A DNA stretch of 47,706 nt, from positions 1 through 47,706 of the forward strand of contig MGYJ01000083.1 in NCBI GenBank assembly GCA_001801685.1, given 5' to 3'. The notes under the pieces were generated by a model. That model searched no databases and was not told where the DNA came from. It saw nothing but the letters and a program-made list of their open reading frames with translations. Each line of letters starts with the position of its first letter. Within the stretch, counting starts at the first letter, position 1. Below, one piece after another: positions 27,217-35,743 of the stretch. The position numbers and the translations under genes are program-made. This DNA comes from Gammaproteobacteria bacterium RIFCSPHIGHO2_12_FULL_63_22 (GTDB lineage: Bacteria; Pseudomonadota; Gammaproteobacteria; Xanthomonadales; Xanthomonadaceae).

Positions 27217-28551
27217 TCAGCGCGCGTCTTTCACCAGCGCGCCGCTCTTGATCACGACCGGGATGTTTTCCAATAGGGAAACATCCATGGTCGGGTCGCC
27301 GGCCACGGCCACCATGTCGGCCCAGCGCCCGGCCTCGATGATGCCGACATCCTTGCTGTCCAGCGCTGCCGCGGCATTCACCGTCGCTGACTGGATCGCC
27401 TGCACCGGCGTCATGCCGTAGCGCACCATCACCGCCAGCTGTCTTGCGTTCTGTCCATGCGGATAGATGCCGGCGTCGGTGCCGTACACCATCTTCGCGC
27501 CGGCCGCGTGCGCGCGCCGGAAGTTCTCACGCTGCAGGTCGCCGATCTCGCGGTCCTTGCGCAGGTTGTCTTCCAGCACGCCGTTCTTCTTGCCTTCCGA
27601 TTGCGTGTAGTCGGTGTTGTAGATGTCCATCGATAGCCAGGCACCGTGCTGTTTGGCCAGCGCGATGCCTTCATCGTCGATCAGGCTGGCGTGTTCGATG
27701 GTGTCCACGCCGGCGCGGATGGCGGCCTTGATGCCGGCGGTGCCGTGCGCATGCGCGGCGACTTTCAGGCCCCACATATGCGCCTCGTCCACGATCGCGC
27801 GCATCTCGGTTTCGCTCAGCTGCTGCTGGCCCGGTTCGGTGTTGCGAGAAAACACGCCGCCGGTGGCGCAGATCTTGATCACCTGCGCGCCGTACTTGCG
27901 CAGCTCGCGTACCCGCTTGCGGCCTTCCTCCGGATTGTCGGCGTTGTAGTCGCTGTGTTGTTCCATTGACGGCGGGAAAAAAGTCGAATCGCAGTGGCCG
28001 CCAGTGGCGCCGAAGGAATACGCGGCAGTCACCACGCGCGGGCCCTGGATCTTGCCCTCGCTGATCGCCTCGCGCAGGCCGACATCGTTGAATGCGCTCG
28101 CGCCGACGTTGCGCACGGTGGTGAATCCCGCCGCCAGGGTGCGCTGCGCGTGCGGCACCATCAGCACCGACCAGAAGCGGTCGCTGAACTGCAGTCGCGT
28201 ATAGCCGCCGTACGACGGGTCCGAGGTCAGGTGCACGTGCATGTCGATCAGGCCGGGCAACAGGCTCATGCCGGCTAGGTCGATGCGGGTGGCGCCCGGG
28301 CCCGCGGCGACCTCGTTGCCGCCGCTGGCGACCTGCACGATGCGCCCGTTTCGAACCAGCACGCTGGGCCGGTCGATCCATTTGCCGGTGCGCACGTCCA
28401 GCAGCCTGGCTGCGGTAACTACCTGATCGGTCGGTTGCGCCGCGGCGACCGGCTGTGCCTGGACGGCGGTACTGACCAGACCGGCGAGTCCCAGTGCGGC
28501 CAGGCCCAGGATGGCGGCCGAAAGGGGGCGGAAAAGGGGCTTCTGGCGCAT
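27217..28551 (-). CDS. Secreted metal-dependent amidohydrolase
   Basis: A 444-residue amidohydrolase-superfamily enzyme, similar to imidazolonepropionase-like and Xaa-Pro/Xaa-Arg dipeptidases. An N-terminal signal peptide ends near residue 32 (VQA). The binuclear centre is complete: His105 and His107 (DMHVHL), Lys226 (VIKICATGG, the usual carboxylated Lys), His267/269 (AAHAHG), His287 (IEHAS) and Asp359 (YGTDAG). I infer periplasmic hydrolysis of an N-acyl or dipeptide substrate, which cannot be specified. The ATG has a GGGAG Shine-Dalgarno sequence and TATAGT lies further upstream as a likely -10. It converges with the methyltransferase-like gene and diverges from the GntR cassette. Confidence 0.88.
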   Translation of the reverse strand: MRQKPLFRPLSAAILGLAALGLAGLVSTAVQAQPVAAAQPTDQVVTAARLLDVRTGKWIDRPSVLVRNGRIVQVASGGNEVAAGPGATRIDLAGMSLLPGLIDMHVHLTSDPSYGGYTRLQFSDRFWSVLMVPHAQRTLAAGFTTVRNVGASAFNDVGLREAISEGKIQGPRVVTAAYSFGATGGHCDSTFFPPSMEQHSDYNADNPEEGRKRVRELRKYGAQVIKICATGGVFSRNTEPGQQQLSETEMRAIVDEAHMWGLKVAAHAHGTAGIKAAIRAGVDTIEHASLIDDEGIALAKQHGAWLSMDIYNTDYTQSEGKKNGVLEDNLRKDREIGDLQRENFRRAHAAGAKMVYGTDAGIYPHGQNARQLAVMVRYGMTPVQAIQSATVNAAAALDSKDVGIIEAGRWADMVAVAGDPTMDVSLLENIPVVIKSGALVKDAR

Positions 28552-28642
28552 GGGTGAGACTCCCGTCGTGGACCCCGACTATACCGGCGGTTCCCGATCC
28601 GACGGGAGCGCGTATTGGGCGACGAAGCGGGTCCAACCGGGG

Positions 28643-28690
28643 TTGACGTGACGCCCCGCTGTGTTTACTGTACTAACACACACAGTACAG
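28643..28690 (+). promoter_or_regulatory. GntR promoter with perfect inverted-repeat operator
   Basis: CTGTACT (28668-28674) and AGTACAG (28684-28690) form a perfect 7-base inverted repeat around a 9-base spacer, just before the GntR ATG at 28703. A -35-like TTGACG (28643-28648) with TACTGT (28666-28671) 17 bases later puts the -10 within the repeat. I infer autoregulation by the adjacent YtrA-type GntR protein. Confidence 0.6.
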
Positions 28691-28702
28691 GCAGGACAGC
28701 CA

Positions 28703-29113
28703 ATGGCTCGCACCCAGGCCCTGATGCTCCAGATCGCCACCGGCGACCCGCGCCCGATCAGCAAGCAGATCGTGGACGGCATCCGCATGAAGGTCGCCAC
28801 CGGCGAGCTCGCCCAGGGCGTGCAACTGCCCAGCGTGCGTGGCCTCGCCCAGCAGCTCGGCATCAACGCCAACACCGTGGCCAAGGCCTACGCGGAACTC
28901 ACCGCCGAGGGCTGGCTGGATTCGCGACAGGGGCTCGGCCTGTACGTGGCCGCGCCGCGCCAGCGACTGAGCACGCATGAACGTGAGAAGCGCATGGACG
29001 AGGCGGTGAACCGTTTCGTGCACGACGTGGTCGCGCTCGACTATCCCGCCGATGAAGTCATCGCACGACTCGATTTCGAACTGCAGGCGCTTGCGCCAAA
29101 AAAAACGGCCTGA
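28703..29113 (+). CDS. GntR family (YtrA subfamily) transcriptional regulator
   Basis: A 136-residue regulator of the short YtrA-type GntR subfamily. The winged helix-turn-helix occupies about residues 12-75 (ISKQIVDGIRMKVATGEL, LPSVRGLAQQLGINANTVAKAYAEL, EGWLDSRQGLGLYV). A short helical C-terminus (about 80-130) provides dimerisation instead of an effector domain. YtrA members usually control adjacent ABC transporter genes, and an ABC ATPase gene begins 27 bp after its stop. The start has an AGGAC Shine-Dalgarno sequence; the earlier in-frame ATG at 28661 would lie within the operator. I infer autoregulation of the whole five-gene unit. Confidence 0.88.
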   Translation: MARTQALMLQIATGDPRPISKQIVDGIRMKVATGELAQGVQLPSVRGLAQQLGINANTVAKAYAELTAEGWLDSRQGLGLYVAAPRQRLSTHEREKRMDEAVNRFVHDVVALDYPADEVIARLDFELQALAPKKTA

Positions 29114-29140
29114 GCCCACCCTCTCCCGAAGACCCGGACC

Positions 29141-30058
29141 ATGACTGACTACGTGATCGAAACCCGCGCGCTGACCAAGCGCTACGGCAAGAAGCTGGCG
29201 CTGAACCACCTGGACCTGCAGATTCCGCGCGGCCGCATCCACGCCATCGTCGGCGCCAATGGCGCGGGCAAGTCCACGCTGTTTCGCATCCTGCTCGGCT
29301 TCCTCGCGCCGACATCCGGTCAGTCCACCATCCTTGGTTGTGATTCGCAGTCGCTGACCCCGGCCTTGCGCAGCCGCATTGGATTCGTCAACGAAGAGCA
29401 CACGCTGCCAGGCTGGATGACCGTGGCTGCCGTGGTGGCGATGCAGCGTCGCCATTATCGGCAATGGAATGAAGACGTTCATCGCGACGTGCTGGGCAAC
29501 TACCACGTGCTGCCGGAACAGAAAGTCAGCCAACTTTCGCGCGGCGAGCGCGCCGGCCTGAATCTTTCCCTGGCGCTGGCGCAAGGCCCCGAGTTGCTGA
29601 TCCTCGACGAGCCTACGCTCGGGCTGGACGTGGTTGCAAAGCGCGCGTTTCTCGAATCGCTGCTCAATTCGAACGCCGCGGAATCGTGCTCGATTATCTA
29701 CTGCTCGCACCAGATGGAAGAGATAGAGCGCGTCGCCGACAACCTGATCATCCTCGAGCAGGGCTCGCTGGTGAACATGTCGCCACCGGATGAATTCTGC
29801 GAGCGCGTGCACTACTGGATCGCCGACATGCCCTTCAAGGGGCCGGACAAGTCGCTCGTGCCCGGGCTGCTGCAGGTACAGCGCATCGAGGGCCTGTTCC
29901 ACTATGTGGTGATAGACCAGGGCGAGGACTTCGCCGACTTCCTGCGCAGCCACGGTGCGCGCAGCGTGCAGGGCATGCCGGTCAGCCTTGACCGCGCGGT
30001 CAACGGCTTCCTGGCAAAGAACCACATCGGCCCCGAAGGGCATGAGCCACGGCCATGA
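29141..30058 (+). CDS. ABC transporter ATP-binding protein with unusual signature
   Basis: A 305-residue ABC ATPase. The Walker A GANGAGKST is at 38-46, Walker B LLILDEP at 152-158, and the switch His in YCSHQMEEIE is present. Two points deviate: the signature reads LSRGE (132-136) instead of LSGGQ, and the Q-loop position reads FVNEE, with Glu85 where Gln is usual. The C-terminal part, about 95 residues after the core, is a small extra domain as in many YtrB/NatA-type proteins. It overlaps the following membrane-protein gene by four bases (ATGA). I infer that it energises the two large membrane proteins encoded next. Confidence 0.9.
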   Translation: MTDYVIETRALTKRYGKKLALNHLDLQIPRGRIHAIVGANGAGKSTLFRILLGFLAPTSGQSTILGCDSQSLTPALRSRIGFVNEEHTLPGWMTVAAVVAMQRRHYRQWNEDVHRDVLGNYHVLPEQKVSQLSRGERAGLNLSLALAQGPELLILDEPTLGLDVVAKRAFLESLLNSNAAESCSIIYCSHQMEEIERVADNLIILEQGSLVNMSPPDEFCERVHYWIADMPFKGPDKSLVPGLLQVQRIEGLFHYVVIDQGEDFADFLRSHGARSVQGMPVSLDRAVNGFLAKNHIGPEGHEPRP

Positions 30059-31836
30059 TCGACCTGTTCAGGAGCGAACTGCTGCGCTTCCGTCACTGGG
30101 CCTTGGCCTACGCGCTCTTGCACCTGGGCATGCTGGGGTTCTTCGCGCGTGTCGTGGATCCCTTGCAGCAACCCGACGTCGTCTACCTGGTTGTCGCTGC
30201 GGTGTATGCACTGAGTGGACTGCTGTTGGCCCTCTACCAGATGGGCACCTATCGGCGCCCCAATACCTGGCTGAATCTCTTGCATCGTCCGCTGCCGCAT
30301 TGGCAAGTCGCCGTCGCGCTGTTGGTGGCTGCCGCCAGCCTGTTGCTGCTGGCCATCGTGGCGCCCTTGTTGTTGATGTTGGCCGGCCAGGCAACGTGGA
30401 CGGCGCGCGTGGTGGATTCGCGTCACTGGCTGCTGCCGCTCGCTGCCTTCCTCGTCACGTCGTGCAGTTATCTCGCCGGCGTTTTCGCGATGCTGGCACC
30501 CAGGCGCTATGCCGCCGCGGGCCTGTTCGGCCTTTTGCTGCTGACAGCAAGCCATGCCGTGGGCGCGTCGGCATTGCTGGTGCAACTAGCGCTGGTGCTG
30601 TGGTTGCTGGCCCTGGTGGCGACTGCTTTCCAGCCCGACCTGACGCGGCCGCCGGTGCGTTGGCCCGGCTTGATGGCGGTGGCGCTGACCGTGCAGATGG
30701 CGGTTTACGTACTGCTGGCCAGTGCCGGCCTTGGCTACCAGTTGTTGTGGATGCTGCAGGGCTCGCATCCGCTCAACAGCACGCCACCTGCCGGAGGCTA
30801 CATCGAGGCAAGCCGCGCTGATGGCGCCGACCTGATGGCTGCCGGACTGGTATCGAGCCGCGTTGCCGAAGCGCCGGTATGGCGCGAGCAGGTGCGTCTG
30901 GCGGAAGTGTTTACCTGGCAACGCCAGTTCGACGCACTGCCGATCCGCAACGAGCTGGGCAACATCGCGCCGATGGAGTTCGACGATGACGCACGCCGAC
31001 TGCGCTGGATATTCAGCCACGACACGATGCGTTTCACCGGCATGTCACTCGGAGACTCGCAGCCTGCCGGCCGCATGGGAATCGGCCCGGCGCAGGCGCC
31101 GTTTCCGAAGCCGCCGCTGCCGATCGGCGGCAAGTTCCTGGCCAGCGCCGATACCGTTTATGGCTATGACACGCAGCATCGCATGGTCTTGCCGCGCATC
31201 ATCCTGCCTGCGGGCGAAACCCTGGCGCTGGCACCGTCTGCCATGGGGGAAGTCGTCCTGGTGATGAGCAATCGCGCTTTGTATGGCTACGACGCGCGCG
31301 CCTTCACCGACGGTGATTCCGTGCTCGCGCCGCGCTTGCGCATTGCCTTACCTGCGCCGATCGGCGATATCGACCGCGTCGACATGATCGAACTGATCGA
31401 CGGCTACCTGGTTTCGTTCGTGACGGGCCTGGGCAGCACCGATGGGCCAGGTTCGCCCCTGCAGGCCATGGTGCATGTGTCGGGTGAGGGCAAGGCAACC
31501 CGGGTCGGCCAGCGTGCGCTGCAGCCGGATTTTCCACTGGCACTGCGCCACTACCCCTGGTGGGTTTCACCGGTGATGCATGACTTGCGCAAGTTGGCGA
31601 TCAATGCGCTGGCCGCGCCCATGCCGCTGAAAGCCCAGGCTCCGCAGCCGATTCCGACGAGCATGAAATGGCTGGCCGCAGCCCTGCTGATGGCGTCGCT
31701 ATTGGCCAGCGCGTACTGGTCGCGTCGCCAGGGACTGCCGAGGGCCAGGCGCGTGGCCTGGGCCTTGGCGTGCGCCGGCATCGGCGTGCCTGCGCTGCTT
31801 GCGCAAGGCTTGATCCATCCCGACAGCGAGGGCTGA
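30055..31836 (+). CDS. Large membrane protein, ABC permease-like with big extracytoplasmic domain (paralogue 1)
   Basis: A 593-residue protein without a family that I recognise. About seven hydrophobic segments occur in residues 14-230 (for example 14-33, 41-62, 84-110, 123-147, 150-172, 173-191, 205-230), followed by a long predicted extracytoplasmic region (231-535), then two more membrane helices (537-553, 565-586). The soluble region has propeller-like repeats TVYGYD and ALYGYDARAF. Its sequence parallels the 608-residue protein at 33916-35742: of the first 80 aligned residues, 56 are identical by my count, including LYQMG.YRRP.TWLNLLHRPL. It follows the ABC ATPase with a four-base overlap, so I infer a permease partner. 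Confidence 0.8.
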   Translation: MIDLFRSELLRFRHWALAYALLHLGMLGFFARVVDPLQQPDVVYLVVAAVYALSGLLLALYQMGTYRRPNTWLNLLHRPLPHWQVAVALLVAAASLLLLAIVAPLLLMLAGQATWTARVVDSRHWLLPLAAFLVTSCSYLAGVFAMLAPRRYAAAGLFGLLLLTASHAVGASALLVQLALVLWLLALVATAFQPDLTRPPVRWPGLMAVALTVQMAVYVLLASAGLGYQLLWMLQGSHPLNSTPPAGGYIEASRADGADLMAAGLVSSRVAEAPVWREQVRLAEVFTWQRQFDALPIRNELGNIAPMEFDDDARRLRWIFSHDTMRFTGMSLGDSQPAGRMGIGPAQAPFPKPPLPIGGKFLASADTVYGYDTQHRMVLPRIILPAGETLALAPSAMGEVVLVMSNRALYGYDARAFTDGDSVLAPRLRIALPAPIGDIDRVDMIELIDGYLVSFVTGLGSTDGPGSPLQAMVHVSGEGKATRVGQRALQPDFPLALRHYPWWVSPVMHDLRKLAINALAAPMPLKAQAPQPIPTSMKWLAAALLMASLLASAYWSRRQGLPRARRVAWALACAGIGVPALLAQGLIHPDSEG

Positions 31837-31840
31837 TTCC

Positions 31841-33895
31841 ATGCTTTTCCTTCTCTCTCGCGTCCACCTTGCCTGGATGGCCTCATTGCTGGTCCTGTGC
31901 GCAGGCCCGGTGCAAGCCGGTGATTTTCGCGATTTGCGCAGCGCTCTTGAGCATGAGCGCAAGCGCGCACCGGCACCGCGCCTCGAGCGTGCCGACTTCC
32001 TGGCCAAGCCGGCCATCGCCGGTGCGCGCCTGTCGCCGCAGGGCCGTCATGTCGCCGTGCTGCGCGAGGGCGAGCGTGGCCGTAGCGTCTGGTTGCTCGA
32101 TACAAAAAGCCTGCAATTGACTCGACTGGTGGCGATGACCGATGCCACGGACCTGTCGTGGTCGCGGGATGGCAAGTGGCTCTTCCTCGAAAGCACGCGC
32201 CAGCTGAGCAAGGTGTCCGTTACCGGCGCGCTTGGTTCAGGCGTGATGCTGCGACTCGACGATGCACGCAAGCTCGAAGTGGCCGGTATCGATCCCACGC
32301 AGCCGGCCGCAGTGCTGTTGTTCGAACAGGAGACGCGGCCCGGGGAGACACTGCCCTCGAAGTACCGCTTATTGCGGCTGGATGTGTCGGGTCGCCGCAC
32401 CGTGCTGCACGAAGACTCGCGCGCGCTGCTCGATTTCGCATTGGCGCCCGACGGTCGCCTGGCCTTCCTCAAGCGCGTCGACGGCAAGTCCGTAAGCATC
32501 GTGGGCCGCGCGCCCGGCCAGCGCTGGCGCGAACTGGTGCGTAGCCACGCGATGGAACGCGCATCCTTGATCGCCACCAGCGACGGTGGTCGCAGCCTGC
32601 TGTTGGCCGGCGACATCGCCAGCGACCGGCGCGCCCTGCTGCGAGTCGACCTGCAAGGCAAGGTCCACAGGCTGCATGAAGACCCCGAGGCCATTGCCGA
32701 TCTTGCCGACGTTGTCATCGATCCAGAAACGCAGCAGCCCCTGCTGGCCAGCTATCGCAGTCTCCGGCCTTCCACCCACGGCCTCACGCCCGCCATCGCC
32801 GCGCGCATGTCCAAGCTGCAAGCGCGGTTTCCCGACCGCATGTTGGACATCTCGATCGCGGCTGGCGTCGATGCGCCCTGGCTGCTGCACGAGCGGGGCG
32901 ATGTCTTGCAACGAGGCCGCTGGTTCTTGTTCAACCCGCGATCCGGCGAATTTCGCATCATCCTGGACAAGATCGAAGACCCATCGAAATCGCTTCCCGC
33001 AGCGGCGCTGGCCCGGCGCATCGCCTTTTCCTGGCGGGCCTCGGATGGCATGCAACTGCATGGGTTCCTCTCGGTTCCACCCGGCATCGATCCCCGCCGG
33101 CTGCCACTGCTGGCGTCCGTGCATGGCGGCCCTTGGGCGCAAGCCAGGCCGGGATTTTCCACCACGACGCAATTCCTGGCCAATCGCGGCTATGTCGTGT
33201 TCGAACCGAACTTTCGCGGCTCCACCGGTTTCGGCCGCAGCTATCTGTTCGCCGCCAAGGGAGATTTCGGAAACGGTCGCGTGCAGCGCGACATCGAGGA
33301 GGGCGTGCGGCAGTTGCTGGCGCAGGGCATTGGCGATCCCAAGCGGGTTGGCATCACAGGCGTTTCCTTTGGCGGCTACGCGACCTTGCTCGGCATCACT
33401 TTCTCGCCGGACTTGTTCCGTGTCGGCGTGGCGGTGGTTCCGCCTTCGGACTTCGGCTGGACCTTGCGCTGGGCAACGACCAATAGCGACATCAGCCTGA
33501 ACGCGGCAATTCCGCTCATCGATACCCTCAAGCTGTTGTCGCTCGACATCAGCGACCCGACGGTGCTGCAGAGGCTCCGTACGCAGTCACCCCTGGCCAA
33601 CGCCGCGCGGCTGCAGCGGCCCCTGCTGATGATGGCGGGCGGCCGCGACCAGCGCGTCGCCATCCGTGGCGTGGTCCACTACGCGGCTACCTTGCGCGCG
33701 CTGGACAAGGACCTGGGCTTGTACATCGACCCCAAGGCGGGCCATGCGCTTGACGAGCCGGGCAGCCGCGAAGCCTACCTGTACCTGATGGAAGACCAGT
33801 TCCATCGCCACCTGCGCGGCGCGCGACCGACGCCGCCGAATGCCGAGCTTCGCGAACAACTGCGTCGCAACCTGCGCCTCGACGCGCGCCACTGA
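31841..33895 (+). CDS. Secreted S9 family prolyl oligopeptidase-like peptidase
   Basis: A 684-residue serine peptidase of family S9 (acylaminoacyl-peptidase/prolyl oligopeptidase type). A signal peptide covers about residues 1-26 (ending VQA), so it is expected in the periplasm or outside. Residues 50-380 form the N-terminal propeller-like domain; the alpha/beta hydrolase domain follows. The catalytic triad is Ser509 in GVSFGGYA, Asp603 in AGGRDQRV and His635 in KAGHAL; the HGGPWAQ oxyanion segment is at 428-434. All three residues are present, so an active enzyme is predicted. It sits only 4 bp after paralogue 1 and 20 bp before paralogue 2. Substrate processing linked to transport is an inference from this position. 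Confidence 0.92.
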   Translation: MLFLLSRVHLAWMASLLVLCAGPVQAGDFRDLRSALEHERKRAPAPRLERADFLAKPAIAGARLSPQGRHVAVLREGERGRSVWLLDTKSLQLTRLVAMTDATDLSWSRDGKWLFLESTRQLSKVSVTGALGSGVMLRLDDARKLEVAGIDPTQPAAVLLFEQETRPGETLPSKYRLLRLDVSGRRTVLHEDSRALLDFALAPDGRLAFLKRVDGKSVSIVGRAPGQRWRELVRSHAMERASLIATSDGGRSLLLAGDIASDRRALLRVDLQGKVHRLHEDPEAIADLADVVIDPETQQPLLASYRSLRPSTHGLTPAIAARMSKLQARFPDRMLDISIAAGVDAPWLLHERGDVLQRGRWFLFNPRSGEFRIILDKIEDPSKSLPAAALARRIAFSWRASDGMQLHGFLSVPPGIDPRRLPLLASVHGGPWAQARPGFSTTTQFLANRGYVVFEPNFRGSTGFGRSYLFAAKGDFGNGRVQRDIEEGVRQLLAQGIGDPKRVGITGVSFGGYATLLGITFSPDLFRVGVAVVPPSDFGWTLRWATTNSDISLNAAIPLIDTLKLLSLDISDPTVLQRLRTQSPLANAARLQRPLLMMAGGRDQRVAIRGVVHYAATLRALDKDLGLYIDPKAGHALDEPGSREAYLYLMEDQFHRHLRGARPTPPNAELREQLRRNLRLDARH

Positions 33896-33915
33896 CTTCA
33901 CCCCAGGACTAACGC

Positions 33916-35742
33916 ATGCGGGATTTCTTCCGGGCCGAGATGCTGCGCTTTCGCAGCTGGACGATTGCCTACGCGCTCATCCACTTGTTCGCCCTGGTGC
34001 TCATGGCGCGGGTGGTGGACCCGGCGCAGCAACCCGATCGCATCTACCAGTTGGTCGGACTGGTCTACGCCATCAGTGGGCTGTTGCTCGGGCTGTACCA
34101 GATGGGCGGCTATCGTCGACCCGGTACTTGGCTGAACCTGTTGCATCGCCCGCTGTCGGCGACGCGTATTGCACTCGCGCTTTTGGCTGCCGGCGCGGCC
34201 TTGCTGGCCATTGCCGTGCTGCTGCCCTTGCTGGCCATCGCGGGCTGGCAGGAGACGATGACGGCGCGCGTGCTCGATACGCGCCACCTGTTCCTGTGCC
34301 TGTCCGCGTTGCTGGTGACGCTGTGCGCGTACCTGGTGGGTTGTTACGCCATGCTCGCCAACAAGCGTTACGCCTTCAGCGGCTTCATCTTCCTGATTGG
34401 CCTGGCCCTCGCAGATGCGGTAGGCATGGGCGCGATCGCCTTGCAGTGCCTGGCGCTCGCCTGGCTGTTGGCCATGGTCTTGTTCGCTTTCAAGCCTGAC
34501 CTGTCCGGTTTGCCGGGGAGCCGATCCGCGCCCGGTACGGCCTTCGCAGGCGTTATTGCCACGGCCTTGCCCTTGCAGATGACGATGTGGTTCGTGCTGC
34601 TGCTCGCTGGCGTGGTCGTTGAGACCGCGTGGATCGCCAGCGGCTCGCATCCCAACAACCTGGCCGTCAATCCGCCCGACAGCGTCAAGGCCGCGAACTA
34701 CGCCGATGCAAAAACCTTGATGGTGATGGGCTTGCAAGCCAGCACTGCGGCCGAGGCCGCGGATTGGCGCGAACAGGCAGGCGTCGCCGAAGTGTTCGAC
34801 ATCGGCCCCAATGCCGCCGAGCTTCCGGTTCGCAATTCCCTGATGAATGTCGCGCCGATCGGATTGCACGATGAACAGCGGCGCATCCGTTGGGAGTTCA
34901 GCCACGACAGCCTGAAGTTTGAAGGCATGCGTGTTGCCGATTCCGGGGCGGCCGGCAGCCTGGGCATCGAGGGTAATGGCGCTTTTCCAGCGCCACCGCT
35001 GCCGGGCCCGGAAGGCATGCTGCTCACCGCGCACACGATCTACCAATACGACCGGCTGGCGAACGTGATCCTGCCTCGCATAAAGGCGCCGGCCGGTGAA
35101 ACGATCACCGGCGGCGACCGCATTGGCGATCGTGTTGCCGTGCTCACTGACCGAGCCTTGTATTTCTTCGACGCACGCGACTTCCGCAATAACACCGGTT
35201 TGGTGTCGCCACGCCAACGCATGCCTCTGCCCGGCAAGACCGGCAACCTGACGCGCATCGTGTTGATGCCGCTTGTCGACGGCAGCTTGGTCAGCTTCCT
35301 TTTCTCGGCCCACCAGCACAATGCCGAGGGCGCACCGGCCTACCAGCTGACCCAGCGCATCGACGAAGGCGGGCGCATCCAGGACATTGCGCGACGGACG
35401 CCCCAGGTTCCTTACGGACCGAGTTGGCGTTACCAGAACTGGTATCCCTCGCCGCTGCTATACGGCGCCAAGAATGCGGTGCTCGACGTATTCTCCGGCT
35501 ACGTGCCGATCCAGGACGACAAGAACCTGGCGCCGGTACCACGCAGCATGAAGCTGCTTGCGGCTGGGCTTATGGGCCTGTCCTTGCTGGCGGCGATCTG
35601 GCGTACCCGACGCGCCGTGCTTTCGCGCAGCGCCCGCGTCGCGTGGTTGCTGGCCTGCGCGCTACTCAGTGTTCCTGCCCTGATGAGTCTGTGGCTGATG
35701 GTTCCGTTGCGTGAGCGCGAACCAACGCCGACCCAGGCTTGA
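33916..35742 (+). CDS. Large membrane protein, ABC permease-like (paralogue 2)
   Basis: A 608-residue protein closely related in layout and sequence to the product of 30055-31836. It has about seven N-terminal membrane segments (through about residue 236), a long extracytoplasmic region (about 237-543) and two C-terminal helices (544-562, 574-596). Shared landmarks are ARVVDP.QQPD, LYQMGGYRRP.TWLNLLHRPL, GSHP.N, the RIRWEFSHDSLKFEGM block (323-338) and LPRI...PAGET. I infer a gene duplication and a heterodimeric partner of paralogue 1 with the shared ATPase. The start has an AGGA sequence ahead of it. It ends 1 bp from the convergent ABC exporter gene. Confidence 0.8.
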   Translation: MRDFFRAEMLRFRSWTIAYALIHLFALVLMARVVDPAQQPDRIYQLVGLVYAISGLLLGLYQMGGYRRPGTWLNLLHRPLSATRIALALLAAGAALLAIAVLLPLLAIAGWQETMTARVLDTRHLFLCLSALLVTLCAYLVGCYAMLANKRYAFSGFIFLIGLALADAVGMGAIALQCLALAWLLAMVLFAFKPDLSGLPGSRSAPGTAFAGVIATALPLQMTMWFVLLLAGVVVETAWIASGSHPNNLAVNPPDSVKAANYADAKTLMVMGLQASTAAEAADWREQAGVAEVFDIGPNAAELPVRNSLMNVAPIGLHDEQRRIRWEFSHDSLKFEGMRVADSGAAGSLGIEGNGAFPAPPLPGPEGMLLTAHTIYQYDRLANVILPRIKAPAGETITGGDRIGDRVAVLTDRALYFFDARDFRNNTGLVSPRQRMPLPGKTGNLTRIVLMPLVDGSLVSFLFSAHQHNAEGAPAYQLTQRIDEGGRIQDIARRTPQVPYGPSWRYQNWYPSPLLYGAKNAVLDVFSGYVPIQDDKNLAPVPRSMKLLAAGLMGLSLLAAIWRTRRAVLSRSARVAWLLACALLSVPALMSLWLMVPLREREPTPTQA

Positions 35743-35743
35743 T

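Noticed and set aside
28668-28690. CTGTACT-N9-AGTACAG as a LexA box
   Set aside because: CTGT-ACAG spacing is wrong for LexA and the repeat extends beyond those bases; the adjacent GntR gene is the simpler candidate.
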